Shown here in pieces: positions 9,001 through 20,844 of a DNA stretch of 36,968 nt (position 1 is its first letter; each line of letters begins with the position of its first letter). A model generated the notes under the pieces. That model did no database searches. It was not told the DNA's origin and saw only the letters and a program-made list of their open reading frames with translations. Source of the stretch: Brachionus koreanus. Lineage: Eukaryota; Rotifera; Eurotatoria; Ploima; Brachionidae. The DNA is taken from assembly GCA_016987375.1 (NCBI GenBank), contig PJRA01000376.1:160052-197019 (forward strand), given 5' to 3'. Position numbers and translations under genes: made by a program.

Positions 9001-12000
9001 CAGAATTTAGAATTCGTTTGTACAAACTTCTACAAAATTGTGCTGTTTACAAAACCATTTTTGCACAACTAGAAAGAAAATTATGCAGTTTTTCCTTTTT
9101 GTACTAAGATTTCACATTGCCGAAGCGAATGGGACTGGTGATTGTGTCTAAAGTAATAAGCTCTATAGATCTGGTGATAACAGAAACGCAGGGTTGTTTA
9201 AAAGTCTAAAATTAAAGTCCAAGTCAGGACTTTAAATTCCGGCTCTAGCAACGCTTGCGCAAAAATTCTTTTCGATTCTAGCTTCTTCAGGACCAGTTAA
9301 AAGGCTTTTTTCAAGATTAACTGCCAAAAACCTAGAAGACAACTTTATTGGTTAGTAACATGGATTTTATCAGGGACTAAATTGAAAAAAACTTTTTTAT
9401 TGCAAGCAAAAGAAAATCTTTATTAATATAAATTAAGAGTAAAATTTTTTTTTAATTAATAATTTGTATCGATTTTTAGAGAATAAAATTAAAGTCTTTG
9501 ACTTGGAATTGGCTTGAGACAAGTTTTAAGTATTTAATTAGGTCCGAAACAAATTAAAATTAATAATTCTAAGTGAATAATTTATATAAAGGCATCTAAA
9601 AAAATTTCTTTTCTAAGTTTTTGCCTAGATAAAAAAAAATTATTTTCATTGTTTTTAATAAATGGTAAAGTTTTGATGAAAATAAAATTTTGAATTCTTT
9701 TAAGGCTTGGGAATTTCAAAAACTAATTTTTCTCATTAAAAAAAATTCCTCTTAATCTTATGAAACTTTAATCTACATTATCATTTATTTTTTATCCTTA
9801 AAAAAAAATTTGATTGTTTTTTTATTTTCTTTTTTGATTGAATTTGAAAATTGAAAAATAATGGTCCCAAAAATTGTTCAGAATTTTGACTAGTTTGAGA
9901 ATGTGTGAAAAAAACAGTGTGCGTTTTGAGTTAAACGGCGGACTTTATATAAAAAATATTGTATAGACCCAAGACACTGAAATGTGGTCAAAATTTGATT
10001 TTTTTACTTTACAAAAAAAAAACTATTTTTCTAGATTTTCAAGTATTTCATTAGGAGAAAAAAATATCATGTTTTAAGGTCGGTTCAGATAGATAAGAAT
10101 GATAGTTTTGCTATGCGCGAACCTTAAATAATCAAATTTTTCTTAATAAAAATTAAAAAAATTTTTTGACTTTATTTTTTAGATGAGAAAAATAATTTTT
10201 GGCTTAATAAGTGGCAATAAAGTATGCTGCACTATGTTGCAGTAATTTTTGATATACTTAATTATTTTCTTTAATTTTAATTTATCAAAAAAGAAAAAAT
10301 TTAAAATATTTATGAACAATTAGATAAATAAATTGATAATTTGACTTACCATCTAGCTCTCCGTTGATAACAAACTCTCCAATGAGCTCTTCTAGAGCGC
10401 CTCGTTCACATATGGACAAATCTTGAGCAAGCTTTAGTAATTGTTTGGCAATCTTAATCGGCGGTTGTCTTGACTCTGATTTAAGATACAATCTTTTGTA
10501 TGCATTTATGACTGCGTCCTTGACTGTTTTTTCCGAATTGACCACCAAAGCCAACATTTTTCTAATTCCGAACAACATGTCCGTAAAGCCGTGCTCGTAA
10601 CAAGTGACAAAAAAACTAATCACTTCGAGCACATCTGTTTGAGTTTTGCTGAACAGCAATTTGGACAATTTTGGAATGGCAGTTTCAATTTGATTAACAA
10701 ATCCAAGCATGTCTTTTAAATAATTAACTTTGCTTTTTTGAATTAAAACCATTTGATCGTGTTTTTCCTTCTGAGCTTGCAGTTCGACATCATTTTGTGA
10801 CAGCTCATCCATGGACGCCTCGTTCTGGCAATCAACTTTGCTATTCTTCGGCTCAACGAGATTATTCAATTCCTCAATAAGCTTATCACTTTCCTTATTC
10901 AGTTCATTAAGCACATCCTCTTCTTTGCTCAGTTCACCATTTATTTGTTCCAAACTCATCTCGACACTTTTAATTCCGAAGGGATTCTTTCTAATCAAAT
11001 CACACAACAATTGAAACGCGCTTTTTCTCACACTCGACGCAACATCTTCCATTCTACCGACACATCGTCTCATCAATTCGTTTATATAATTCAATGGGAT
11101 GCAGTTTTCTTCGGACAGTCGGCGCCAAATTTGCAGTGTTTTTGACCTGGCCACTGCGTTTGTGTCATGAATATGATCCATTAAATGATCGAGTAGCTCA
11201 TCTCTGGCCTGTTTTGACTTTAGATCAGCCATGTTCTCTTTGTTCAAAACTTTGATTAATATTTCGCCGTAAATATACAATACTGAATTTCTCATCAAAT
11301 AGGACTCTTCGTCCTGAAACTCTTGTACCAAGCTCAAATATGGCAAAAATTGTGAGGCCAATCTATCGGCCAATTCAATTAAAAATTGCGAATAGTATTT
11401 TAAATTTGGATTTTCTTTGTTGCCCGTTCCAGTAGACAAATTAGCATGACTAAATTCTCTCAAAATATCGGGCATTATTGACTCGTAGCCCTGCTGAATC
11501 ACGCAAGTTTGAATCAAGTCAGCGTAAACCGAGCTAAAGTGCTCATAATGGGGCAATGTTTGAACTATCATGACACAAGCGCTGTATGAATGATTGTACT
11601 TTTTGATCATGATGGCCAAAATGTGACACAAATGATCTTTGATTACTTTTCGCTGTTGTTGTCTGATTGAATTGCTTTGACATGTTTCCATTAATTTATA
11701 GCATAAATTTGTCAAAGTTCTTTAATTAAAAAGAATTTTATTAATTTTGTTTTGCTTTTAATAAAAAAAATTAGAGTTTAAAAAAGAAAGTAAAATTTTT
11801 ATTTTTAAAATTTTAGAAAATTTTCAATTATTTTTTCACTAAAATACTAAAATTTGGCCCTGAATTTGACATCTTTGAAAAAAAAAGCATTAAATGAGTG
11901 TCTAATTTCGTCCTTAAGATTATCAATTTTTTTTATTTTTAGATAGGTCCTGATATTGGCATCGTGAAGTTGTAGATCAATTCAAAATATCATTTAAATT

Positions 12001-15000
12001 CAAAGAGTTTATCTTTAGATACTAAAAAAAAATTGTTGATTTAATTTAAATAATTCACCATTTACATGCTTTGTAGATTTATTATTAAATTAGAAAATTA
12101 AAAAAGAATATTTAAAACTTATTAGCAAATCTTGTAAATCTTTTATCATTCAAATTTTGTCTCTGCAAATCTATAAAATATTTGTTTCTAATTCTATTTT
12201 TTTAAACTCTAAGAGGATCGGAATTGCAATGAAAAAAAGTACCAAAATAAAGGCTCTACAATGGACACCCATAAAGGCAATGATAAGTTAAGAAGACCAG
12301 CAATAACATGGAGATCAACAATCACAAAAGAGCTAATCGAAATGGGAATAAAATGAATAGAAGCAATGGTTAAGGCAAAAGATCGACTTGAGAAGAAATC
12401 AAAAGGAATGACCATATGCTTCACAAGGAGTGAATAAGGAAAAAAAAGGATTTGAACCCTCATGCTTGCTTTACTACGGATTATTAATGAGAAATGATTC
12501 ATAAATTTTCGTTTAAATTCGACACACCTTTGGTAGAAATTCAAATAAAAGAACTTTGATAGAAGTAATAGCAATTTTTTAACTATTTAAGGAAATACAG
12601 TAGTTTTGTTGATCCCATTTTCGCTAATATCATTTTTTAATCCAAAACCATCATAGTCAAAGGTATTTTTGAAGTAAGTTCTTGAATTATGAGCATAAAG
12701 TGCAAAAAAAAGTGCCTCTAAGGCTTACTTTGACATAATTAATATCGGCGATTTATTATTTTTTAACTAAAATTACTTGAAAAAACAAATTGCCAATTTT
12801 GTATAACTTGTATTCATCATTACAATTTTTTTATATGTATTAAAACTAAAATGATATGTGAAAGTGTATTACAATTGTGGTATCTCAGATTGTCCAGCAG
12901 AAATTTTTTTATTTTATTAAAAAAAATCAATTCTAAATTTCTGTATTTGAAAAAATAATAAATAATAGTATTAATTAGTATCCTTTATCAATTCAATACT
13001 TGGCTTTTTTTTTATCTCCTAATGCTTCTTTTAAAAAAGTTTTTTTATTATTCATTTTGAACAAAGCTTGGTGACATTTTGTACAACAATAAAGATGTTT
13101 TTGATATCGACATCAATTAACTTAAAATTATCTTTTTAAACCATTCAGCTAAAATTTATATTTTTTTTCTTTGAGCCTGTCAAAACGTCTTATTTTTTTA
13201 ATTTATTTAAAATTTAAAAAATAACAAGTATTAAACTTGATCTTTATTTTTATATCAATTGATTAATTTTCATACTTGTGCAAAAGTAAAAAAAAAGTAT
13301 TATTTTTTTACTTATTTTTAAAGTCTTTTGAAAGTCAAGTCAAAAGACTTGAATTTCAAAAAAAATTGTAAATTTATATTAATTAAATAAAGCTGGTGAA
13401 AAATAAGTAATTTTAGCTGATGAATTAGCATACGCCATTAATGTCTAATTCTTGGAAAATGACAACTCATTCATCAGGGTGGTATGTTCATAATTAAGCA
13501 AAATTACAAAAGGTGCTAAAAAGCTCATTTTAACAAAAAAGGTTGTTTTTAAAAAAAAAATTTAGAAAAGAAAAATTATTAAATTTTAATTTTTTTTAAA
13601 AAAATTTGGATAATTTAAACTTATGATTCGGTTGTATTTTAAAAATTCAAATTAATTGTATTTATGTTTATATTCACTAAAAATTTTCATATTGATGTTT
13701 TTGCTTTCATTTAGAGGAAAAAAATTGTTTAACTCGAGTTGATCTAGCAAAAAAAAATTTTCAGATCAAATTTAATTTTTCAAATATGATCAAAGCATTT
13801 TAAATGCGCAATTAAATTTTTATTACTTACAACCTTTTCACAAAAAATTAAAATCTAAATAAATGTAAAAATCTGCGATTAAATTAAATTGCGCATTTGA
13901 AATGTTTTGATCATATTTGAAAAACGAAATTAGATCTAAAAATTTACTTTGCTGTAAATCTTGATTTTAGATTAATATTATTTTCATATATTAACTAGTC
14001 TATAATATTAGTTTTAAATTAACTAATATTTGGATTAAACTAACAAAAATTCCGCTATGTAAACATTTTAATTAAATCAAAAGAAAGAAAATTTTGGTCT
14101 AAGACCTAATTGAAAAAAAAGCTTATTTAGATATTGTAAAATCAAAATATCTACTATTTCACTAATGTCTAAATTCTAATTTGTTTCATGTTAACAAAAA
14201 TTTTAAAAAATATTTTTTTTAATTTTTTTAATTTTTAATTTTTAAAAAAAAGGAAGAAGTTTGAGTTGGTTGAATAAATAAAATATAAAAATATACATAT
14301 TAAGGTTGATAAGGGTTGAAAATTATGTTTTATGCACAGTTTGTAAGTCTGTTAAAAGTGTCTAGGGGAGAATTAGAACGGTACAGAAAACAAATAAATA
14401 AAATAAAAATACTAAATGGCTAAATACATGATCAGTATAGCTTATCATGAATATCTTTTCGGATAATTTTTTAAAGAGTCATAGTGTCTCACATCTGGTC
14501 AAATTTCCAGTATTGCAAGACTCAAAAAAATTACTAAATCTTGAATAAATAGTGGTATTTTTTTATCTTACATTTTATTATTGTGAAATTTTTATGGTTT
14601 TTCGTTTCTGACTTTTTTTGACGAAACTACTGAAAGTTTTAATAAAAATTTGAATATTTCATATCTGACATTTTCACTAAAAATCTGACAAATTTGACGA
14701 AAAACCAAAAATATCTAATAAATGTTAGTTTACATATCTGACACTTCTAATTTTAAATCAGACAGAAAAAATTATCTCTTTTTTAAAATATATATATATG
14801 TTACGTTTGAATTTAATTTTAAAAAAAAAGGAGAAATTTTTATTCAATTTTTTTTTTAAATTCACAATGACTTAATTTTTTTTTTTTTTTGTACAAAAAA
14901 TGCGAGACCAGAAGCATCAAACCTGTCGTTTTGATTTTTAATAAAATTTTTGAAATTTCTCTAATCTATAACAGAAATTAGCATAGGTGAAATTGATTTA

Positions 15001-15826
15001 TTAAAAACTTAAACAAGTATTAAGTAATTTTTTTTAATTATCTTAAGAGTTGTGTTTCGATCAGAACTTAAATTTAATAATTGTAGCTACTTACATTACA
15101 AACTGCTCTTCGACAATGGGCGGTTCCCACAATTTTTGTATGCTTAAGTCAACTATTTTAACCAAGATAGCAAGAACTTTTTCTTTGATGTTATTCCAGT
15201 CAAAAAGAGACTCAGATTCATTAATTGATAGATCAGGATTGACTTTTTTAGTATTTGTCTTTTTACTGCTTTTCTAAACAATATTTTAAACTACGATAAA
15301 ACAATTATTTAATCTTTTAAAAATTACTTTATTTGTCTGAGTTAAAAGCTCGTTTTCTTTGGAGGAAAGAAACTTTTTTTCTAAATAATTAGAAAATTCT
15401 ACCGTCAAATAGATTAGTATTTTGAGAGTATTCAAATAGCTGATCCGAGTGTCTGTTGACATTTTTTCGCTCAGCAGTTTTTTCAAATCACTCTCAAGTA
15501 ATTGCAGTCCACGGATCAAAATGTTCATTATTTCGTCCAGTGTTTCTGTTTTTAAATGTGTCACATTGCTTTAATTAGATTTATTTAAAAAAAAAATTAG
15601 ATTTCATTAAAAAATTACCAAAGACAACTGTAAACAATATTGAAATTGTCTATAATACTACAAACACCTTGAGACTTGATATTTCTTTCGCATTCTTTGA
15701 TACAAAATTTAAATTTCTTATTTAAAAAAAAAATGAGTGATATTTACGAGCTATTTTGCTAAGAGCTTCACGCAAACTGAGGGTGTCATGCACCGAAGGC
15801 AAGAGCGCTTCAATAAAGGTCGCCAT
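6041..15826 (-). CDS. NCAPD2: condensin complex subunit 1 (CAP-D2), six exons
   Basis: HEAT-repeat subunit of condensin I, which acts with SMC2/SMC4, CAP-H and CAP-G in mitotic chromosome compaction. Similarity to animal CAP-D2 runs along the whole length. Examples are LWEPPIVEEQFV in the N-terminal third, LFGIRKMLALV and AVINAYKRLYL in the middle, and in the C-terminal Cnd1 domain LQLLFTLMEKSPNPKIRSQL, GDLVYRFPN, TRVLSHLILKEM-like and YNAMPDIISQLSGG. My exons (minus strand, descending): 15826-15748, 15694-15619, 15568-15328, 15273-15095, 11719-10350, 8205-6041. All junctions are GT-AG and keep frame, giving about 1,369 residues (human about 1,400). The start is ATG at 15826 (MATFIEALLPS). 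The tail is rich in Ser and Asp. Introns are 53, 50, 54, 3,375 and about 2,144 nt. The last acceptor could instead be 8,211, adding two codons. The N-terminal exons are less certain than the two large ones. Confidence 0.93.
8841..9080. repeat. foldback (inverted-repeat) element in an intron
   Basis: Two arms of about 86 nt, 8,841-8,926 and 8,995-9,080, are reverse complements at about 90% identity. They share blocks such as CTAGTTGTGCAAAAATGG and GTACAAACGAATTCTAA. The loop is about 68 nt. The structure is typical of a small non-coding foldback or MITE. There is no coding capacity and no target duplication I can point to. In the NCAPD2 pre-mRNA it would form a long hairpin. Confidence 0.75.
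9239..9358 (+). mobile_element. hAT transposase C-terminal dimerisation domain relic
   Basis: The plus strand reads PALATLAQKFFSILASSG followed by PVKRLFSRLTAKN and two stops. This matches the hAT-family C-terminal dimerisation block (P-x-L-x-x-L-A-x-K-x-x-S-I-P-A-S-S-A-P-S-E-R-x-F-S). The usual Pro, Ala and Ser-Glu of that block appear here as Leu, Gly and Val-Lys. No other part of a hAT element or terminal repeat was found. It sits antisense inside NCAPD2 intron 5. Confidence 0.7.
12225..12440 (+). mobile_element. RTE-type LINE ORF C-terminal relic, copy 1
   Basis: With one frameshift the plus strand reads KALQWTP, then DKLRRPAITWRSTITKELIE followed by MGIK, a stop, and AKDRLEKKSKG. This is the endonuclease/reverse-transcriptase LINE C-terminus often seen in animals (L-x-W-x-P-x-G-x-R-x-x-G-R-P-x-x-T-W-R ... 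E-L ... A-x-D-R-x-x-W). It is 5'-truncated. Its DNA is clearly homologous to the reverse complement of 20,845-21,000, including the downstream CACAAGGAGTG segment, so both come from one family. It lies antisense to NCAPD2 within intron 4. Confidence 0.75.
12448..12490 (-). other. tRNA-like 3'-half fragment (B box)
   Basis: The minus strand contains GGGTTCAAATCC, a good Pol III B box and T-arm match. It is preceded by AATAATCCGTAGTAAAGC, which loosely resembles the anticodon and long variable arm of tRNA-Ser. No A box or 5' half is visible, so this is not a functional tRNA. It may be a SINE or tRNA pseudogene fragment next to the RTE relic, or chance. Confidence 0.25.
13731..13975. repeat. foldback element, family 2, copy 1
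   Basis: The arms at about 13,731-13,820 and 13,878-13,975 are imperfect reverse complements. They share TTTTTCAAATATGATCAAA and AAATGCGCAATT, separated by an AT-rich loop of about 55 nt. It has no coding capacity and lies in NCAPD2 intron 4. A diverged copy in the other orientation is recognisable at 26,961-27,115, which supports a dispersed family rather than a chance palindrome. Confidence 0.65.
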
Positions 15827-16316
15827 TTTTCAATAAAAATGATTCTAAAATTTTAATGTTAATCAAGTTTGTATTATTTGAACTTTTCAAATTCAAAAAA
15901 TTTCAACTGATTTCCTTGAACTTAGTATAAAAAAAATAGAGCACACTTTTTTGTCTTAATACTTTTACTTAATTATTCACCTTTTTTTTTTTTTTAAATA
16001 CTCTTAAACTCTTAAATAAATATATATTATAAATTTATTCTAATCTAAAGAATTTTTTTCTTCAATCTTCTTTTAACAGATTAATTTTTTAAATAAGAGC
16101 TTAGAGTGAGCGTAAAGGCTTAGTTAAGACGTTAACACTCAAAGGGCCGAGTATTTTTGTCAAAAATTTGTTTTAAATGTTACAATAGTTCCAAAAAAGT
16201 CTGTTACATGAAAAAGACTAAATTTAAAAGACCATTATGAAAAAGCTTTAAAATAAATATTAAAACATGTATATATGATTGATAGGCGTGTAATAACATG
16301 CATCTACAAAAATTAA
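15827..16316. other. 5' flank of NCAPD2, no gene seen
   Basis: This should contain the NCAPD2 promoter, but I see no TATA, initiator or other motif that stands out from the AT-rich background. The bases next to the NCAPD2 ATG (AAAA before ATGGC) fit an acceptable initiation context. Confidence 0.4.
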
Positions 16317-16742
16317 AAATTGACAGACCTAGATGCAGTTCCGTCGTTACAGTTTGATCAAATGATTTCTTCAATTTTCAATATTAGAATTATAACATTT
16401 AACAAAGATAATTGGAAACTAAGCAAATGTACTTGTTGGTATTGGCTTAAAAATTATATATGTTCATTTGTGATTGCCTGTAGTTTTTGTCTGCGCTTAT
16501 TTGATTTTAAAGATATTTGCATGGATATTCCAATCGAAAAAAACAGAAAAATTAGTGCGTCAAGAAAAATTTTAATATGTTACAATAAACAGCCTTCTGA
16601 TGTAATACAATTAAACGAAGGAATTATAGTTGAAAACGATGAAACTTTTGACGATACATCAAGACCAAATAAAAGAGCTAAGACTGTAGAAGTTGAAGCT
16701 AACAGTGAGAATGCCAATGTTAATTGCAAAAAATGCCGATGA
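16317..16742 (+). mobile_element. MULE transposase C-terminal fragment with SWIM finger
   Basis: A 140-codon frame is open on the plus strand from just after a TAA to a TGA at 16,740-16,742. It lacks a convincing ATG at its start, so it is probably a remnant of a longer frame. About residues 14-60 read FDQMISSIFNIRIITFNKDN, then WKLSKCTCWYWLKNYICSF, then VIACSFCLRL. This is the SWIM zinc finger of Mutator-like transposases (C-x-C-x(n)-C-x-H), with the final His replaced by Phe. The following MDIPIEKNRK and basic/acidic tail fits a MULE C-terminus. The DDE catalytic part is absent. Host use of the fragment cannot be excluded because the frame is intact, but the lost zinc ligand argues for decay. 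Confidence 0.65.
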
Positions 16743-19700
16743 AAAAACGTAGGGACTATTATTGCATTAACAAATGTACTTAAGATTAATTTTTTTGCTT
16801 TTTTAAATAATTATCAATTTTGTGCTAATTAATAAAAATAAGTTTTTTTTTTATTTTTCTTATATTTGTTATGAAATAAATAAAATAATTAATATTCAAT
16901 AACTTATATATTTTTTTATTGTTTTTAGTCATCCTTTGAGTGCTAATCATTTGGAAAATTTTCATTTTTTATTTATTTTTTTTTGAAAAAAAAAATAAAA
17001 TAATCTATGTGAATTAAATTGTTTTTTCTTTTTGTTTTTAAAGGTATCAATTCTTATTAAATATTAAAATTTATTTTTAACCATGAAATAAAATTTGAAT
17101 TATACTTATTCTTATTTATATTTTTCATGATTTAAATTAGCGATTTTATAAGCTTTAAAAATATATGCTACTTTAATTTCTTTTAATGAAATTTAACTTT
17201 AAGCCTTTTTCAATGAAATTTTAAAATTCAATTTTTAGTCAAAAATATTTAAAACGGTATAAAATTGTATAAAATTGTCTTAGTAATTTAACTGCTTTCA
17301 CCATTGATTTTAAATAAGTAAGTAGAGTAAAGAAATTGAAAAATTAAATTTTGAACTATGGTTTTTTTTACTTTTAAATTTTTTTTTAAATAAAGAACAT
17401 GAACAACCTCAAAATTGAATTTTTTTAAAGGAATATAACAAAACAACTATCATGCAATTAAAAAAGACCTAAAAATACATAAATTTCATAATTTTTTAAA
17501 ATTTCGTTCCTTTTGAAAATAAAAAGTAAAGTTAGACACTTTTTAAAGTATGTTGTGCTTGAAGCCAAATATCTCAGGATCTGATTACTTTTTCGATAAC
17601 AAAACATTTTGATAGTTAGATAAAGGTAGTCGATTTGACTTGGTGATATATTTAAAAGCTCATAAAATTAAAAAATTTAAAAAATCCTAGTTTTGTTTGA
17701 CCCTGTTTTCACCATATAACCATATAATACGACCAGAAATTCTGAAAGAATGTAAAAAACTGCACCAAATCTCAAGATTTCGCCCGTTTCTGTCTAGAAA
17801 TATAAAAGTTATTAAAGTTTAAAGATATATTTTCAAAGATTGATCTTGGACGACACATTCATGCTGATGTTTTCAAAAAATTTCTTGAAGCACAATTTAG
17901 GATCGTAGTGAATACCTAAAAAGGTTATAGCGCTCGAGATTCCAAATTCATTTGAGAGAGAGAGTTGTTGATTGAGTCCACAAATTTTCTTTTTTTTCAA
18001 AAAATTTATCAATTAATACCTTATGAAATCAGTTATTAAATATATCATATTTCATCAAATAAATGAAACTTTGGTCATCAAAGTGTTTCTTTTATTTATT
18101 CGAAAAAATTTTATTAAAAAAAAAGTGACTCAAATAATATAAATTTATCAATTTTTTTCTTGTTTTGGAAACAAACAAATTCCATGCTTTACATGGCAAA
18201 TGACTAGTTATTATATATTTATTTTTTTAAACGAGACACATTTTTTTGAGAAAATCAACTCAAATATAGGAAATTTTTTGACTCAAATTCTAGCGAGATT
18301 CTTCTAGTTGTGGTTACTTGTATTTGATGAGATGCGGCAAATAAATCTGAATTGGCTTTGAAAATTAAAAATCCGATTAAATATATTTACATAACAAAAA
18401 ATTTATACAAAGCGCATGAGTTTTTATAAAATTAAACACAATTTATTTTATATTAACCATTCAAAAAATCAAATCGAAAAATTGAGCTCTTTTTGTAAAT
18501 GATTTGTTTATTAGCAAAGAATTTGAAATCTATTGTTTTTCAGTTCTCCATTTAATTTTTAGTTTAAAATATTTGAAAAGATTTTTATCAATTAAGATTT
18601 TAGATTACATATTTTTGATTAAGACTTTTTATTAATAAAACAGTATTTGTAAAAGCCGTTCTTTGTTCCAATGCATGAACTTGAGAAAAATATAAATATA
18701 AAGACTTGCTGAGGATCAAATTTCAGAACATTAATTCAGAAAATTGACTAAATAAGTTCAGTGTGACAACTATTTTGCTTAGTATTCAAATAAATGAAAG
18801 TATTTGGATACATCGAATAAAATATAATAAAGTGAAGGCTTTAGCTTGCAAAATTAATATTATTAATCAAAATATTAAATTTTAATTTTATTAGAGCGTA
18901 ATATTTAAGTGCACTTTAAGGATTAGAAGTTTTTTCTCTATCTAAAAGTCAAATTCAAATTTTGATTTAAATTAATTAAGTATTTAAATATGATAAATGA
19001 GCTTAGAGAAAGGTCTAATGCATTAACCATGCCAGCATAGGACTGGTCATGTTTAAAATTTCAATTTGTCTTGTGCTTTGAGCATATTTAATTTTGTAGA
19101 GAAGAAAAAAATTAAAATGACTTTTCTTAAATAAAACAAATTTTACCAGCTTTTCAAATTTGCATGAATGATTGATTTAATAGAATAATTGACTCTAGAA
19201 ACAAAAATCTTAAAATCTTTTTATTTATTTTTTCTTAAATAAAACAAATTTAAGAAAATAAAATTAAAAAAAAAATCAATTAAATATTTTTGTATATTTA
19301 CCAGTGAGAGAAACATAAAACAAACGAGTGGTGAACACAAAAAAGAGAAAAAAAAATAGCAAGCATTTTTCGGAGGGAATTTTTCTTATCTTAATTTCCA
19401 AATGATATTAATTGAAACTTATCTTAATTATTTTTTTAAAATTCCTAATTGTTTTAGGCAAACTAAATACGTATATCAATAAGGTAAATTTGAGCTTTTT
19501 GTCTATATTGAAAATGATGATTTAATTAAGAAAAATATTTTAAAATTTAAATGTCTATGCTCATATAATAAGTCAACTCATTTGATTTATTATACTTTAA
19601 ATCAAATCAAATATCTATTTCGCAATTAGATTCAGAAAACAAAAAATATATATTTTCATTTTTCTATTGATGAATTAGTAGCAAATTTCTATTAATGCAA

Positions 19701-20844
19701 AAATTACTCAAACATCTATCATTAATTTAAAGTCCGATTAAAGATTTAGAGCTAACAACTATTCTTCTATTTTTTGTTTTCTAATTACATCCCTAAATAG
19801 ATAATTACAAAATTAAATAATCTAGCATTATTAATTACTTTGAGTGTTTTTTTTAGTGTGTAATCAGCATTTAAAGTCAAATGACTCCAAGCTATTAGAA
19901 AGACAAACATTTGACTGATGACTTTTAAGAAGGAAAAGTCAAATAGCTTGGAATTTGTTAAGGTTTGAAACTAGCAAGCGAAACTAATAATTTAGCTTGA
20001 TCCTTTTAATTTGTAAAATAAAATATGCTGACCACACTACTACTAACAAGAATGATAATTAATCGTTTATCATCTATTAGAGATCGTCAATCAAATTACA
20101 ATTAATCGAATTCCGTCAAAATAGTAGGCATATCTATTTAATGTCAAACTAGATCATGATGATAATGATAGTGATCTTGTTTGCATAATTCTTTGACCAT
20201 CATACATACGTGACAAACATTTTATCAACTAGTCCAAATATTCCGATTGGTGTCAAAAGCTTGCCTACAAATTTAAAAAAGATTACATGTTCACTTTCTT
20301 TAATTTGCACAATCATTCTAGCTACTCAAAATTTACCAAAAATTTTAGCATTTATTTCTGTTGTTTTTTTTCTTTGCTTGTAACAAACATTTTTTTTTTA
20401 GAAAATAGAATCATTAATTTCAAGAATGTAATAAAGTTTATTTTCTAAACTTTAATAAGATAGAGTGTTTAATATCAATATAAAAAGAAAGTTAAAAAAA
20501 GTTATGGCTTAGTAATGTTTTATTAAAAATATAGTTTAGGTTTGAGTTCCGGTTGTTTGGAATGAAGCTTAGTCCTTCTTTTCAGCCACATGAAGAAAAA
20601 AACATGGATTCTAGTAGTTAGAGCAATCCAGAATGACAGTGTCTTCTTTTCAGTCCTGAAGTATGGTCGTGTGATTATAATAATAGGACTAAAAATGGTA
20701 ATAATTAAATTGCGTGATTAATGTAAGAGAAAAAAGTATTGTTTTAACTCGATTATAAGAGTTGAATGGCTCATCAAATAAATTTTTTTAATCGACTATT
20801 TTTTTTTAAGTTTCAATTTATTACAATTTAGATTCTTTTTTCTT
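16743..20844. other. long AT-rich intergenic stretch
   Basis: Four kilobases without a supportable gene. At 17,520-17,960 the base composition is more mixed and resembles the non-coding part of a dispersed repeat, but I cannot name it. At 19,886-19,955 there are short inverted repeats (CCAAGCTATT and AATAGCTTGG, about 45 nt apart). Microsatellite-like A/T runs occur throughout. Confidence 0.5.

Larger units (their letters stand above)
8206..10349 (-). other. NCAPD2 intron 5 (long, transposon-bearing)
   Basis: The donor is GTAAGT at 10,349. The acceptor is CAG, leaving exon 6 to start at 8,205, or AAG, leaving it to start at 8,211. The intron contains a foldback repeat (8,841-9,080) and a hAT transposase relic on the opposite strand (9,239-9,358). 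Otherwise it is AT-rich filler with no exon I can support. Confidence 0.75.
11720..15094 (-). other. NCAPD2 intron 4 (long, transposon-bearing)
   Basis: The donor is GTAAGT at 15,094; the acceptor AAAG leaves exon 5 to start at 11,719. The 3.4-kb intron holds an RTE-type LINE relic (12,225-12,440), a tRNA-like fragment (12,448-12,490) and a foldback repeat (13,731-13,975). At 14,580-14,770 a short motif close to ATCTGACA recurs several times in AT-rich sequence, perhaps a decayed tandem repeat. No further exon is needed, because the reading frame and protein similarity join directly across it. Confidence 0.7.

Noticed and set aside
12209..12574. 121-codon minus-strand frame in NCAPD2 intron 4
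   Set aside because: It is antisense to the RTE relic. The apparent hydrophobic runs come from complementary AT-rich sequence.
14580..14770. Recurring ATCTGACA-like motif, CRISPR-like at first sight
   Set aside because: Units are irregular in length and spacing and the host is eukaryotic. At most a decayed tandem repeat.
20503..20560. A-box- and B-box-like motifs (TGGCTTAGTAATG, GGTTTGAGTTCC) suggesting a tRNA or SINE
   Set aside because: The spacing is about 10 nt too short, the B box needs an insertion, and no cloverleaf can be drawn.
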